Below, piece after piece: positions 1 through 9,377 of a stretch of 37,469 nt of DNA. The stretch is from an uncultured Desulfobacterales bacterium (lineage in GTDB: Bacteria > Desulfobacterota > Desulfobacteria > Desulfobacterales > JAFDCJ01). How positions within the stretch are numbered: the stretch's first letter is position 1; each line of letters starts with the position of its first letter. The position numbers and the translations under genes are program-made. Location of the stretch: assembly GCA_945787595.1 (NCBI GenBank), contig CALZJV010000111.1:1-37469 (forward strand), written 5' to 3'. The notes below the pieces were generated by a model that searched no databases, was not told where the DNA came from, and worked only from the letters and a program-made list of their open reading frames with translations.

Positions 1-2
1 AG

Positions 3-653
3 CACTTATATCATGAGGATCGCCTTAATTATCCCTTGAAAAGGATCGGGGAGAGGGGTGCGGGCAAATGGCAAAGACTCTCCTGGGATGACGCCTTAAC
101 TGAGGTCGCTGAAAAACTCGACCGGATCAGGGTCCAAAGCGGTGCCGAGGCAATTGCCTCCATCGGCGGTACCGGCCGAGGCTTTTCAGAATTGTTTAAG
201 GTGCGCTTTATGAATCTTTTCGGCAGTCCCAATCATGCCAATGCAGGGCAGTGGTGTTCGGTGGTCAGCCGCCAGATTCATGCGGCCATTTATGGCGCCG
301 GGGCCAGCCGTGCCGTCAAAGAGCCCTGCAAATGCGCCGTGATCTGGGGTGGCAATCCGGCAGAATCCTTTGCCTGCATCTTCCCGCAACATATCAAAGC
401 CAAAAGACGGGGGACTCAATATATTGTCATAGATCCGAAATACTCGGAAACCGCGGGCCGGCTTGCAGACCGCTGGCTCAGGTTAAGGCCGGGCACCGAT
501 GCCGCCCTCGCTTTGGGCTGGCTGAATGTCATCATTGCCGAAAAATTATACGATAAGGATTTTGTCGAAAAATGGTGCCATGGATTCGATGCGCTCAAAA
601 AACGCGTCAAACAGTATCCACCCCGCAAGGTGGCCGAGATAACTGGGGTGTAA
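3..653 (+). pseudogene. Molybdopterin oxidoreductase, 5' part (cut by window edge, frameshifted at 3' end)
   Basis: This is the N-terminal half of a DMSO-reductase-family molybdoenzyme. The frame is open to the left edge: before the apparent TTG start at 36 it reads HLYHEDRLNYPL, which continues the usual RLxYPLKRxGERGxGKW stretch of the family, so the true start lies outside the window. Visible features are the SWDDAL segment, a conserved GQWC Cys (a candidate Mo ligand, or close to it), WGGNPAES and VIDPKYSETA (typical molybdopterin-binding blocks), and WLRLRPGTDAALALG. The frame ends at TAA 651-653 just after EITGV. Family members continue here with about 25 residues (helix then KPA-type segment) before WGV. 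That segment is missing and the rest of the protein is in another frame from 641. A true pseudogene is likely; an assembly error is possible. The substrate cannot be told. Confidence 0.8.
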
Positions 654-2020
654 AGTCAGACATGCAGGGCCCAAACGTTACCGCCATTACCCAGGCCAAG
701 TGCATCCTGCGGGCCATAACCGGCAACCTCGATGTTATCGGCGGCGATATGCTCTCCGGTCCCTGTGAAAAGGCAAACTATGGGGCCATGCTCGAGCACA
801 TGGACCTGCTGTCGGCAGAACAAAGGAAAAAGCAACTCGGTGCGGACCGGCATAAACTTTGGTGTTATCCCGGATATGAAATGGTTGCCGAATCGGCCAG
901 ACCCTATTGGTACGGCAAAGGCTTATCGGCCGGCTTTCTACCCGGCTGTCACGAGCCCGCGGTATGGGACGCCATTCTGGAGGGAAATCCGTATCAGGTC
1001 AGCGGATTGATTAGTGGCGCCTGCAATCCCCTGGTGGCCTACCCCAACACCAAAAGAATCTACCATGCACTAAAAAGCGCCAGACTTGAACTTTCGGTGG
1101 TCGCCGAGCAGTGGATGACGCCGTCGGCCATGCTGGCGGATTACGTCTTTCCGATAACCAGCTGGCTGGAGCACCCCCAGCTGTATACCCAGACGTTTCA
1201 GGGAAGCGGAAATGCCGCGGCCATCGGAGAACAGGTGGTACCTCCCCTGCATGAACGCAAAAGTGATTTTGAATTTTATCGGGGCCTGGGCTTAAATCTC
1301 GGTCAGGAGAAATACTGGCGCGACAGCTTGGACAAAGAATGGGACTGGTGTCTGCAGCCGTTGCTGCAGGAGCTGAATTTGGATTCAGCCCGGGAGTTTG
1401 CCGCAAAGCAACGCTGGTGGTCCCCCCCGCCAGTGGAAAAAAGATATGAAACCATCGATCCGAAAACGGGCAGCCCCCGGGGATTTGCGACACCAACCGG
1501 CAAGGTCGAGCTGTATTCCACCATCCTTGAAAAATTAGGTTATGATCCCCTGCCCGGCTATCAAGAACCGCCTGAAACACCGATCAGCCAACCTGAGCTG
1601 GCCAAGAAATATCCGTTCATTCTGATCACCGGTGCCAGGTTTCGCCCCATGCACCACTCCGAACACCGACAGATTCGATCTCTGCGCAAACTCTACCCCT
1701 TTCCGACTGCTGAAATAAATCCCGATACCGCCCACCAGTTGGCAATCGGCGAAGGCGACTGGATGGTCATAGAGACCCCCAGAGGAAAGATTAAGCAAAA
1801 GGCCAAATTGACTTCCCGTATTCTTCCGAGAATGGTTGAATCCCAGCATGGGTGGTGGTTTCCGGAAGAAATCGGCGAAGACCCGATACTATTCGGCGTC
1901 TTCCAGTCCAACGTCAACGTCCTCACACCGGATAGCGAAGAATTTTGCGACCCGGCCACCGGAGCCGTCACCTTTGGGCCGCTGTTGTGCAGAATTTATC
2001 CGCTGAAAAAGTATGTTTAG
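641..2020 (+). pseudogene. Molybdopterin oxidoreductase, 3' part (different frame)
   Basis: This continues the molybdoenzyme that enters from the left edge. It starts in a different frame with NWGVKSDMQGPN, then the typical ILRAITGNLDVIGGD block, a LISGACNPLVAYPNTKR nucleotide-binding block, VVAEQWMTPSAMLADYVFPI, and the C-terminal molybdopterin dinucleotide-binding beta-barrel (FILITGARFRPMHHSEHRQ to about INPDTAHQLAIGEGDWMVIETPRG). The normal stop is at 2018-2020. The barrel domain (about the last 130 residues) is complete, so only the junction at about 641-650 is abnormal. No Fe-S or membrane subunit gene follows; the next 700 bp are non-coding. An internal ATG at 662 could start a C-terminal fragment, but no useful ribosome binding site is seen. 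Closest in style to polysulfide/thiosulfate reductase or acetylene-hydratase-like catalytic subunits; the exact function is unknown. Confidence 0.8.
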
Positions 2021-2197
2021 TTATGAAGCGTATTAAAAGGATTATTCCCAGGAGTTGATATTGGGCGTGTTACAAAGGAGGGGTTATCAAATAATTTAAC
2101 TTTAGATTAGTGAGCGGAATCCAAGTTATTAGGGTAATACTGCTAGCTTTCGATTTATAGCCGGTTTACACAATTCAGCCAAAGTTTGGGTTCAGGA

Positions 2198-2276
2198 CAA
2201 GGCGTCCCGCGAATTGAAATACTCACGTACTCCGTGTACGCTCGTACGCTCCGTCTTCAATTCGCGGGACGCCTTG
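2198..2276. repeat. Palindromic intergenic element (21-bp perfect arms)
   Basis: The left arm 2198-2218 (begins CAAGGCGTCCCGC) is perfectly complementary to the right arm 2256-2276. The similarity continues imperfectly for about 10 more bases outward. The 37-base centre is rich in CGTAC/GTACG steps and could form further small stems. It is GC-rich within an AT-rich gap, as expected for a mobile REP/MITE-like unit or a strong transcriptional hairpin. Confidence 0.75.
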
Positions 2277-2524
2277 CCCTGGACACTGAGACGCATTTTT
2301 GAGATAGGTTCTAGCAATTTATGATAATGAAGATTTCCATAAAATATTGATTTTTTTTCGCTTGACACGTTAAATTTAGGCTGTAGCTTAAATGATAACT
2401 ACTATTAATAAATTATAATTTTTGCAGTTTGCCTATTCTGATACATCCTTATTGCTACTTCGTCATATTTGCTTATACTTCAGCCCCTTGGTATAACAGT
2501 TTGATATTACATAATAAGCGAATG

Positions 2525-2558
2525 CCTAAAGTGACCTAAATTGCCTAAAATGCCTAAA
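2525..2558 (+). repeat. Four CCTAAA direct repeats
   Basis: CCTAAA occurs at 2525, 2535, 2544 and 2553, a spacing of 9-10 bases that places the copies on one face of the helix. The array lies 160 bases upstream of the envelope operon start, so it may be a regulator-binding array. Confidence 0.5.
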
Positions 2559-2610
2559 ATTATGGAAACGCTGCGCTCTATCTGTTTCATAAAATGGACA
2601 GAATACCACA

Positions 2611-2649
2611 ATTTTAGCTCATTTTAGTTCAATTTATATTTTAGCTCAT
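2611..2649 (+). promoter_or_regulatory. ATTTTAG(C/T)TC repeats upstream of envelope operon
   Basis: ATTTTAGCTC at 2611, ATTTTAGTTC at 2621 and ATTTTAGCTC at 2638 are near-identical. The outer two share 12 bases (ATTTTAGCTCAT). They lie 70-105 bases before the ATG at 2717, where a promoter or operator is expected. No regulator is identified. Confidence 0.35.
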
Positions 2650-2716
2650 ATTTTTTTTGGTAATGTGACAAAGTAGAATTATATAAAAAGAATTTATATA
2701 GATTAGGAGGCGGACA

Positions 2717-5700
2717 ATGTCGCCGGACACAGGTTTGCATCGTTATTATGATTGCCTTGAAAGCGCCATCAGAAGAATTGCCCTTCGCCTAAAACTCCTT
2801 ATCGCCCTTGAATCCCTTCTAAGACTGGCTTCGCTTTTTCTGATCGTCCTTTTAGGAAGCCTCTTTCTTCAGGGAACCCAGGAGATATTTTCGTACCTTC
2901 CTTTCGTCTATTGCCTCCTGGCCTCGATCTCGCTGATTGTGGTCTTTTTGTTAGGGCTCTGGAAAATCGCTTCCAGGCGTTCAACGTTACGTGTCGCCAG
3001 AGGATTTGAAGAAAAGTTCCCCTGGCTGAGAGATGATTTGACCAACTCTGTTCTTCTTTACCATCAAATCAACAGTTCCTCGGCAAACGATCATATCTCA
3101 GGGGAGTTGGTTACAGCCCAACTGCGCAAGACAGCAGATATGGTTTCGAAAATTCATCCAAAACAGGTGGTAAACTTCAGAAGCGCATTGCCGCACCTAA
3201 AACTCTTGATCCCTCTTCTTTTTGCTTTCACGGTGGTCTTCGCCATGGAACCTTCGTTTCCGGGCCGCGCATTCGCTTTTCTCTTCGATCCTCTGTCTGC
3301 CCTTCCGATGCGGGAAACGGTTATATCCGTCGATCCCGCGCCTTCCATGGTGTTGCGAGGAACTCCGGTGGTGATTAAGGCCAAGGCAACCGGTTACATT
3401 CCGGATCGCGTTTCGCTGAGGTTTTGGCCCGATAATGGCGAGGTCGTTCACTTTGCTATGGATTCTGAAGGAAACGGCAGTTTCAGTCACAAGATCCATG
3501 CGGCGCAGATCTCTTTCCGATATCAGGCCTTCAGCGACCGGGCCAATTCTGCTCTTTACGAAGCGCGAGTGGTGGATGCACCTAACATAGGGAAAATGAA
3601 GCTTACCCTGATCCCTCCCGGCTACACGCGTCTCCCCGAGGAAATTAAGGAGGAGGGTCACATCGAAGCGCTAAAAGGAACGGTTGTAAATCTGGAAGCG
3701 TGGGCAACAAAAGAGGTCAGGGAAGGGAAACTGATACTGGATCATAAAAACCAGCTCCCGCTCAAGGTTGAAGGCGTCCGGCTCAACGGTAACCTTTATG
3801 TTTTTAATCCCGGCACCTATTCTCTATCCGTCAGAGATGAACTCGGGCTCGAGAATGTCAATCCCGTCCAGTACAGAATCCATCTGATTCCTGACCAATA
3901 TCCTCAGGGAGAGATTATCAGCCCCATAGAAGACCTCGAAGTCACGGGGAGTGAGATTCTCCCCCTTATTTATTCCGCAAGTGATGATTATGGCCTGACG
4001 GCGATCAGACTGATCTATCAAATGGCCGGAACGGAGCGGTCCATCACGCTAAAGGGCTTCAAGGACGATCGTTCTGCAGGACTTGAGCGTTTCAAGTGGG
4101 ATCTGGCCAGCCTGGCGTTAACCCCTGGTGATCATGTGACCTACCGCCTCGAGGTGTGGGACAACGATTCGGTCTCCGGACCCAAAGTCGGTTATTCAAG
4201 GACACTCTCCCTGCGCATGAGGAACGAGAGGGATCTGGCCGCCCGGGAGTCGGAGCGGGCTCAGGAGATCGCCGACGCCCTGTTGGATCTTTTGGCGGAT
4301 CAGTTGGAAGACATCAAAGACCGCAAGGCGCTGGCGGCTGAAACCGTTAGCATTATGGAAAAGGTCGATCAGCATCTTGAAAGTATGGGGACGGAAAAGA
4401 TGGAACGCTTTGACATGGAGTCCTTGAAGCGGAATCTATCCACACTGCATAGAAGAATCGACCGGCTATCCAAAGAGTCGACCACCCAGGAGTTGGAGCG
4501 ATTGGCGCTTCTGGCCGAAAATATAGCCAATAAAACCAGGATGCATGAAGTTGAAGCCGTGGCGCGTGAAATCAGAAATCGGCAGAGACGCCTCCTCGAG
4601 GCGCTGCGTCAACACAAGGGGCCTCTCACACCGGAGGCTCGTCAGGCCATGCTGCGAGAGCTCGAGAAGCTCAAAGACCTTGTTGCACAGGTCATGGAGG
4701 CCATGAGTAAGATGGCCGCTCAGCTTCCCGACGAGTTCATCAACAATCCTGAGCTCAGCGGGTTGGAATTCCAGGATTTTTTCAAGGACCTCGAGGAGAT
4801 CCAGAAAAAGCTGATGGCGGGAGATATGGCAGGTGCCATTGAAGCCGCCCGGAGGCTAATGCAAAACCTTTCGGAGATGATGGCAGCCATGGCCAGGGCC
4901 GGGGCTCAAGCAAACATGGGCGCTTCCGGCAGACTTCAATCGGAGATGTCCCGTCAAGCCGGCGAGCTGGAGAAAATACTTGCGGAACAAAAAGAAATTC
5001 TGGCCGGCACGGAAGCGGTCGATCGAGAATTAAAGCACGCGATCGAAGCGGAAACCGAAAAGCGCCTTGAGCACATGATGTCCCGTTTTCATGAGCTCTT
5101 TAAACAGCTGCGCGGCCTGCTTACTTCTGAGGAGCGCGATTCCATTTCGGAAATGGAAAGACTTCTTGAAGCGGGGCAGATCGAAAGGCTTTCACAGCTT
5201 GTCGAAAGCCTGGAGAAAGAGCTTGCGGGCAAGCCGGATGTTCGGATGATTTTCGACGAATTGATGCAGCAGACGAAGGCGTTGATACCCGATCAAAACG
5301 AGGTCATGACGGCAGAAAGCCAGGAAAGATTCCCCGGCCTTTCCTCCAGTCAGAAAGAGCTCCGGGAAAGGACCGCGGGTCTGGGAGAGAAACTGGAGAT
5401 GCTCTCACAGCTCTTCCCGGGCATGGACACGGAAATCATTAACGACCTCAGGCAAGGTGCGCGTTCGATGGGCACAGCGTCCGGAGAATTGGATGGCGAA
5501 GATGCCGGCGGTGCAATCCCTCCGGAACAGGAAGCCATACGAAACTTGACTCGATCACAACAGGCCATGCAGCAGATGGCGCAGCAAATGGCCCGGCAGA
5601 TGGCGATGCACATGCAGGGAAATCGATGGGCCTATCCCGGGGGGTATGATCCGAGATCCGGCTGGTATTACGGACCCCGGATCCCCATGCCCACCCTGCC

Positions 5701-5893
5701 TCAGCCGGATGTGAGCAGGCCTCGGGAACGTGGCTATACCGGCATTGACAGGGAGGAATTTGATCCACCCACCAAAGATGCTTACAAAGCTCCCCAAATG
5801 CTCAGAGAAAAGGTCATGGAAGCCCTCAAGGAAGACATCCCTTCGCGTTACCGCAGAGAAGTAGAGCAATATTTTAGAGGTTTGACGCAATGA
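2717..5893 (+). CDS. Giant DUF4175-like membrane protein with coiled coil
   Basis: First gene of a seven-gene envelope operon, with a strong AGGAGG site nine bases upstream. It is 1058 residues. The N-terminus has two close membrane helices (about 34-52 and 60-82) and a third at about 161-177 (PHLKLLIPLLFAFTVVFAM). Beta-rich, Ig-like periplasmic segments follow (about 195-500; VDPAPSMVLRGTPVVIKAKA and similar). A long charged helical/coiled-coil region (about 500-930, many EK/ER/LE heptads) leads to a Met/Gln-rich stretch (QQMAQQMARQMAMHM) and a Gly/Tyr/Pro tail. This order matches the DUF4175-type proteins that sit upstream of MoxR/VWA clusters in proteobacteria; their biochemical role is not known. 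The gene overlaps the next by 4 bases (ATGA). I infer a scaffold for an envelope-associated VWA/MoxR machine. Confidence 0.8.
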   Translation: MSPDTGLHRYYDCLESAIRRIALRLKLLIALESLLRLASLFLIVLLGSLFLQGTQEIFSYLPFVYCLLASISLIVVFLLGLWKIASRRSTLRVARGFEEKFPWLRDDLTNSVLLYHQINSSSANDHISGELVTAQLRKTADMVSKIHPKQVVNFRSALPHLKLLIPLLFAFTVVFAMEPSFPGRAFAFLFDPLSALPMRETVISVDPAPSMVLRGTPVVIKAKATGYIPDRVSLRFWPDNGEVVHFAMDSEGNGSFSHKIHAAQISFRYQAFSDRANSALYEARVVDAPNIGKMKLTLIPPGYTRLPEEIKEEGHIEALKGTVVNLEAWATKEVREGKLILDHKNQLPLKVEGVRLNGNLYVFNPGTYSLSVRDELGLENVNPVQYRIHLIPDQYPQGEIISPIEDLEVTGSEILPLIYSASDDYGLTAIRLIYQMAGTERSITLKGFKDDRSAGLERFKWDLASLALTPGDHVTYRLEVWDNDSVSGPKVGYSRTLSLRMRNERDLAARESERAQEIADALLDLLADQLEDIKDRKALAAETVSIMEKVDQHLESMGTEKMERFDMESLKRNLSTLHRRIDRLSKESTTQELERLALLAENIANKTRMHEVEAVAREIRNRQRRLLEALRQHKGPLTPEARQAMLRELEKLKDLVAQVMEAMSKMAAQLPDEFINNPELSGLEFQDFFKDLEEIQKKLMAGDMAGAIEAARRLMQNLSEMMAAMARAGAQANMGASGRLQSEMSRQAGELEKILAEQKEILAGTEAVDRELKHAIEAETEKRLEHMMSRFHELFKQLRGLLTSEERDSISEMERLLEAGQIERLSQLVESLEKELAGKPDVRMIFDELMQQTKALIPDQNEVMTAESQERFPGLSSSQKELRERTAGLGEKLEMLSQLFPGMDTEIINDLRQGARSMGTASGELDGEDAGGAIPPEQEAIRNLTRSQQAMQQMAQQMARQMAMHMQGNRWAYPGGYDPRSGWYYGPRIPMPTLPQPDVSRPRERGYTGIDREEFDPPTKDAYKAPQMLREKVMEALKEDIPSRYRREVEQYFRGLTQ

Positions 5894-7464
5894 AAAAACG
5901 CATCGGTTTCATCTCATTGGTATGGGTTACACAGCTGGCTTTGATCGTGCCGTATGTCTCGGCCACGGCGTCATCGGAGATAGTGCAGTCATTAACAGCC
6001 AGGCTTGAAAGTTGGGACATAGAAGAGATCTGGCCGCCGGTCCAGGCGGCGCTTGCGAAACAGCCGCAGGATCCGGAGCTTCTGGAGGTCGCAGCCCATA
6101 TTGCGTTTCACCGCGGCGACTACCCCGAATCCCTCCAGCTGATAAGACGATCCATGGAGGTGGGAGGAGAGAACCCAAAACGCCGGGGATTCGCTCTGTT
6201 CATCGAAGAAACGATCAATGTCCTGGCTCCTTACAAAGAATACGAAACACCTCATTTCATTATACGTCTAAACGAGGAGCAGGACGGCATTCTGGTCGAT
6301 TATCTGACCGCTGCTCTGGAAAAAACATACGCGGTCATGTCCCGCAATTACGGTTTTAAATCCAAGGAGAAGGTTAGGGTTGAGCTCTTTCCCGATGCAA
6401 GGGCCTTTTACCTTGCCTCTACGCTCTCTGTTCGAGACATCGAAGTAACCGGAGCCGTTGGTTTGACCAAATTCAACAAGTTGCAGTTTCTCTCGCCCGG
6501 GGCTCTGGTATACGGCTACCGCTGGCTTGACGCGATCAGTCACGAATACATGCACTACCTCATTGTAAAACTAACGTCGAATAAAGCGCCGATATGGTTC
6601 CACGAAGGGCTTTCAAAATATGAGGAGACCCGCTGGCGCAATGGCCCCACTTATCTTTCACCGCTTTACCGGACACTTCTGGCCCAGGCCCAGGCAGATA
6701 GCCGGCTGATCGAGTTCGTAAAAATGGAGCCATCCTTAATCCATCTCGATACTCCCGAAGAAGTTCAGCTTGCCTATGCCCAGGCGGCCTCCGCCATCGA
6801 GTTCATCATCAGCAGCATCGGGCATGAAGGCCTTAAAAAGGTCATGGAGCGCATGGCCCGGACCGAGACAAAAGGCGCCGGTGAAGCCATCAAGGAAATG
6901 ATGGGGCTGGAGTTTTCTGAATTTGAAGAGAAATGGAAGGCATATCTGACCGCCAAAGAGATCAAACCCATGGCCGGTGCGAAAATTCAGCGTTATAAGA
7001 TCAAGGAGGGAAGCGCCAGCGAGGAACGCATGGACATGCAAGAGATCAAGTCTCTGGTGGCCAGGAATCGGGCCCATCTGGGTGATAAACTGAAAGAGAG
7101 AGGCCGCACGGGTGCTGCGGTTATTGAATATCGAAGAGCTTTGGCAGAGATGCAGTATGCCGTGCCCGTCATGAACAGGCTTTCCACGGCCCTCATCGAC
7201 CTCGGCCGGGATGAAGAGGCATTGGATATGATGAAGCGTACTCTCGATTTAGCTCCCGACCACCCCACGCCGTACACCCAACTCGGCCAGTTCTATTTGA
7301 AACTGAAAGATTTCAAGAAGGCCAAAGCGGCATTTGAGGAAGCCATTCAGATCAATCCATTCAACCCCGATGTACATGTCGGATTGGCCAATGCCAGCGC
7401 GATGCTCGGAGACAACGTTGGCTCCGCGCAGGAAAGAGACATTGCCCAAAGGCTAAGAAGGTGA
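5890..7464 (+). CDS. Secreted gluzincin (peptidase MA-like) with TPR repeats
   Basis: A 524-residue protein beginning with an N-terminal signal-like segment (MKKRIGFISLVWVTQLALIV). A short TPR-like stretch (about 45-95) comes next, then a peptidase MA-family domain (about 115-360). The zinc signature HEYMH lies at 218-222 and the downstream WFHEGLSKYEE supplies the third-ligand glutamate, so the metallopeptidase site looks intact. The C-terminus (about 395-515) has TPRs, including a clear repeat near PTPYTQLGQFYLKLKDFKKA. Start ATG 5890 overlaps the upstream stop by 4 bases and the stop overlaps the next gene by 4 bases, so translation is coupled. It probably acts in the periplasm on a protein of the same complex; the substrate is unknown. 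Confidence 0.85.
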   Translation: MKKRIGFISLVWVTQLALIVPYVSATASSEIVQSLTARLESWDIEEIWPPVQAALAKQPQDPELLEVAAHIAFHRGDYPESLQLIRRSMEVGGENPKRRGFALFIEETINVLAPYKEYETPHFIIRLNEEQDGILVDYLTAALEKTYAVMSRNYGFKSKEKVRVELFPDARAFYLASTLSVRDIEVTGAVGLTKFNKLQFLSPGALVYGYRWLDAISHEYMHYLIVKLTSNKAPIWFHEGLSKYEETRWRNGPTYLSPLYRTLLAQAQADSRLIEFVKMEPSLIHLDTPEEVQLAYAQAASAIEFIISSIGHEGLKKVMERMARTETKGAGEAIKEMMGLEFSEFEEKWKAYLTAKEIKPMAGAKIQRYKIKEGSASEERMDMQEIKSLVARNRAHLGDKLKERGRTGAAVIEYRRALAEMQYAVPVMNRLSTALIDLGRDEEALDMMKRTLDLAPDHPTPYTQLGQFYLKLKDFKKAKAAFEEAIQINPFNPDVHVGLANASAMLGDNVGSAQERDIAQRLRR

Positions 7465-8486
7465 AGAAATCAATGGAAGCTACCAATGGGTATCAATTAT
7501 CGGATGCAGAGCTCGCCCGGGCGGAAGAGATGGGCAGGAAAAAGTTTGAGATCATTTCGGAGATCAAGAAAGTCATCGTGGGGCAGGACAAGGTGATCGA
7601 CGAGATCTTAATCGCCCTTTTCTGCCGAGGTCACTGCCTGCTTGTCGGTGTCCCCGGCCTGGCCAAAACTCTGTTGATTTCAACCCTGGCAGGCATTATG
7701 GAACTTAAATTCAAGCGGGTCCAGTTTACACCCGACCTGATGCCTTCCGATATCACGGGAACCGATGTCCTCGAGGAGGAGGTCAGCAGCAAGCAACGCA
7801 CGTTTCGTTTCATCAAAGGTCCAATTTTTGCGAATATACTTCTGGCGGACGAGATCAATCGGACACCTCCCAAGACGCAGGCCGCGCTGCTTCAGGCCAT
7901 GCAGGAATACAAGGTGACGGCCGGGGGCGTAACCCATCCTCTCGATCTGCCTTTCTTTGTTCTGGCCACCCAGAACCCCATCGAACAGGAGGGGACCTAT
8001 CCTCTGCCCGAGGCTCAGCTTGACAGATTTATGTTCAATATCGAGATCAACTATCCGAGCTATGATCAAGAGACGGAGATCGTCGCTTCGACGACGAGCT
8101 CCCAACAGCCTGTGCTCAACAAGGTCATCCGCGCCGATAAGATTCTAAAGCTGCAGGAACTTGTGAGGAAGGTGCCCGCCTCTTCACATGTCATCCGGTA
8201 TGCGGTGAAATTGGTGCGCGCCTCACGCCCTCAGGAAGCCGAAGCCCTGCCGTTCGTTAAAGAGTGGACGGAGTGGGGCGCCGGCCCCCGAGCCTCGCAG
8301 TTCTTCGTCCTGGCAGCCAAGGCGAGGGCCGTGATGGATGGACGCTATGTTGCTTCTACGGAAGACATAAAAGCCGTGGTGCCCTCCATCTTGAGGCATC
8401 GAATTATCACCAACTTCAAAGCACAGGCAGAAGGGATCTCCTCACTGGATGTCATCGCCCGACTTTTACAAGAGGTGGCGCCTTGA
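7461..8486 (+). CDS. MoxR-family AAA+ ATPase
   Basis: A 341-residue cytoplasmic chaperone-like ATPase. Walker A GVPGLAKT is at 63-70, Walker B LLADEI at 127-132, followed by the MoxR hallmark NRTPPKTQAALLQAMQE and the sensor stretch LATQNPIEQEGTYPLPEAQLDRF. A C-terminal lid domain follows. MoxR proteins use ATP to remodel or insert cofactors into VWA-domain partners. The neighbours here (DUF58 and two VWA proteins) are the classical partners. GTG at 7461 overlaps the upstream stop (GTGA), as elsewhere in this operon; ATG 7473, preceded by AAGGTG, is an equally good alternative. The stop overlaps the DUF58 start by 4 bases. Confidence 0.93.
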   Translation: MKKSMEATNGYQLSDAELARAEEMGRKKFEIISEIKKVIVGQDKVIDEILIALFCRGHCLLVGVPGLAKTLLISTLAGIMELKFKRVQFTPDLMPSDITGTDVLEEEVSSKQRTFRFIKGPIFANILLADEINRTPPKTQAALLQAMQEYKVTAGGVTHPLDLPFFVLATQNPIEQEGTYPLPEAQLDRFMFNIEINYPSYDQETEIVASTTSSQQPVLNKVIRADKILKLQELVRKVPASSHVIRYAVKLVRASRPQEAEALPFVKEWTEWGAGPRASQFFVLAAKARAVMDGRYVASTEDIKAVVPSILRHRIITNFKAQAEGISSLDVIARLLQEVAP

Positions 8487-9370
8487 ACTATTTCGACCCG
8501 AAAGTCTTAGCCGGGGTAAAGACCCTCTACCTGAAGTCACGTTTTGTGGTGGATGGCGTGATGGTCGGAATTCATGCCTCCCGGGCGAAGGGGCTTAGCT
8601 CTGAATTTGAGGAACATCGCGGATACGCCCAGGGTGATGAAACACGCCATATCGACTGGAAGGCGTATGCCAAGTTTGATCGTTATTTTATTAAGGAGTA
8701 TCGCGAAACAACGAATCTGCGGGCTTACCTGGTCATGGATTGCAGCGCTTCGATGGGTTACGCCTCCGATGGGGTGAGCAAGTTCGATTATGGCTCGGTG
8801 TTGGCCGCCGCGCTGGCCTCGCTGATGTTGAAACAGCAGGATGCCGTCGGGGTGATCACCTTCTCCGACAAAATTGAACAGATGATTCCCCCCAAGGCTG
8901 CTCACGACCATCTCTTGGCTATTTTGAAAGCGCTGGAAGACACACGGCCGCAGGGGGCCACCGCGACCGCCGCCGTGTTGCAGGACCTGGCGGCCTCTTT
9001 GAAAAGACGGGGGTTGATTATTCTAATCTCGGATCTTCTCGATGAACCGCTGGAGGTCGCCAAAGGCTTAAAACAGTTGCGAGCCAGGGGAAGCGAGGTC
9101 ATTGTTTTTCACCTCATGGATCGCGAGGAATTGGAATTTCCCTTTAAAGAGCCCTGTCTGTTCCAGGATATGGAGGCGGATTTGAGACTCCTGGCCGATC
9201 CTCAGGCCATCCGGCCGGCCTATCTCAGGGCCCTCCGATCGCTTATGGACAGATATCGTCAGGCCTGCGTCGCGCATCAAATTGACTATTCCTTATTCGA
9301 CACCTCAGTCGGTCTGGATCAAGCTTTGGTTAGGTACCTCACCTGGCGGCAGAAGTTTAGACCGCGGTAA
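8483..9370 (+). CDS. DUF58 domain protein (VWA-like, MoxR partner)
   Basis: A 295-residue protein. I place the start at TTG 8483 because it overlaps the MoxR stop by 4 bases (TTGA), follows an AGAGGTGG ribosome site, and the protein then begins exactly where DUF58 proteins do; the open frame further upstream only shadows moxR. Features: GLSSEFEEHRGYAQGDETRHIDWKA is split as the DUF58 core (about 38-61), followed by the A-domain strand with DCSASM (86-91), a MIDAS-like DxSxS. A second VWA element lies at ILISDLLDEP. There is no membrane segment, so it is cytoplasmic. The family is thought to be acted on by MoxR in building envelope complexes, as in the Bat (aerotolerance) operons. Confidence 0.9.
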   Translation: MNYFDPKVLAGVKTLYLKSRFVVDGVMVGIHASRAKGLSSEFEEHRGYAQGDETRHIDWKAYAKFDRYFIKEYRETTNLRAYLVMDCSASMGYASDGVSKFDYGSVLAAALASLMLKQQDAVGVITFSDKIEQMIPPKAAHDHLLAILKALEDTRPQGATATAAVLQDLAASLKRRGLIILISDLLDEPLEVAKGLKQLRARGSEVIVFHLMDREELEFPFKEPCLFQDMEADLRLLADPQAIRPAYLRALRSLMDRYRQACVAHQIDYSLFDTSVGLDQALVRYLTWRQKFRPR

Positions 9371-9377
9371 ACAAAAG

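Larger units (their letters stand above)
2021..2716. other. AT-rich non-coding gap with repeats
   Basis: No credible gene is present. It holds a long perfect inverted repeat (2198-2276), four CCTAAA direct repeats (2525-2558) and ATTTTAG-type repeats (2611-2649) just upstream of the seven-gene envelope operon. The last 150 bases are strongly AT-rich and probably carry that operon's promoter, but no clear -35/-10 pair could be assigned. Confidence 0.6.

Noticed and set aside
8264..8482. Upstream extension of the DUF58 reading frame
   Set aside because: It lies within the moxR gene in another frame, has no family similarity, and TTG 8483 has a ribosome site and a 4-base overlap with the moxR stop.
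9282..9377. Upstream extension of the BatA-type reading frame
   Set aside because: It runs inside the DUF58 gene; the BatA membrane domain begins directly at ATG 9378.
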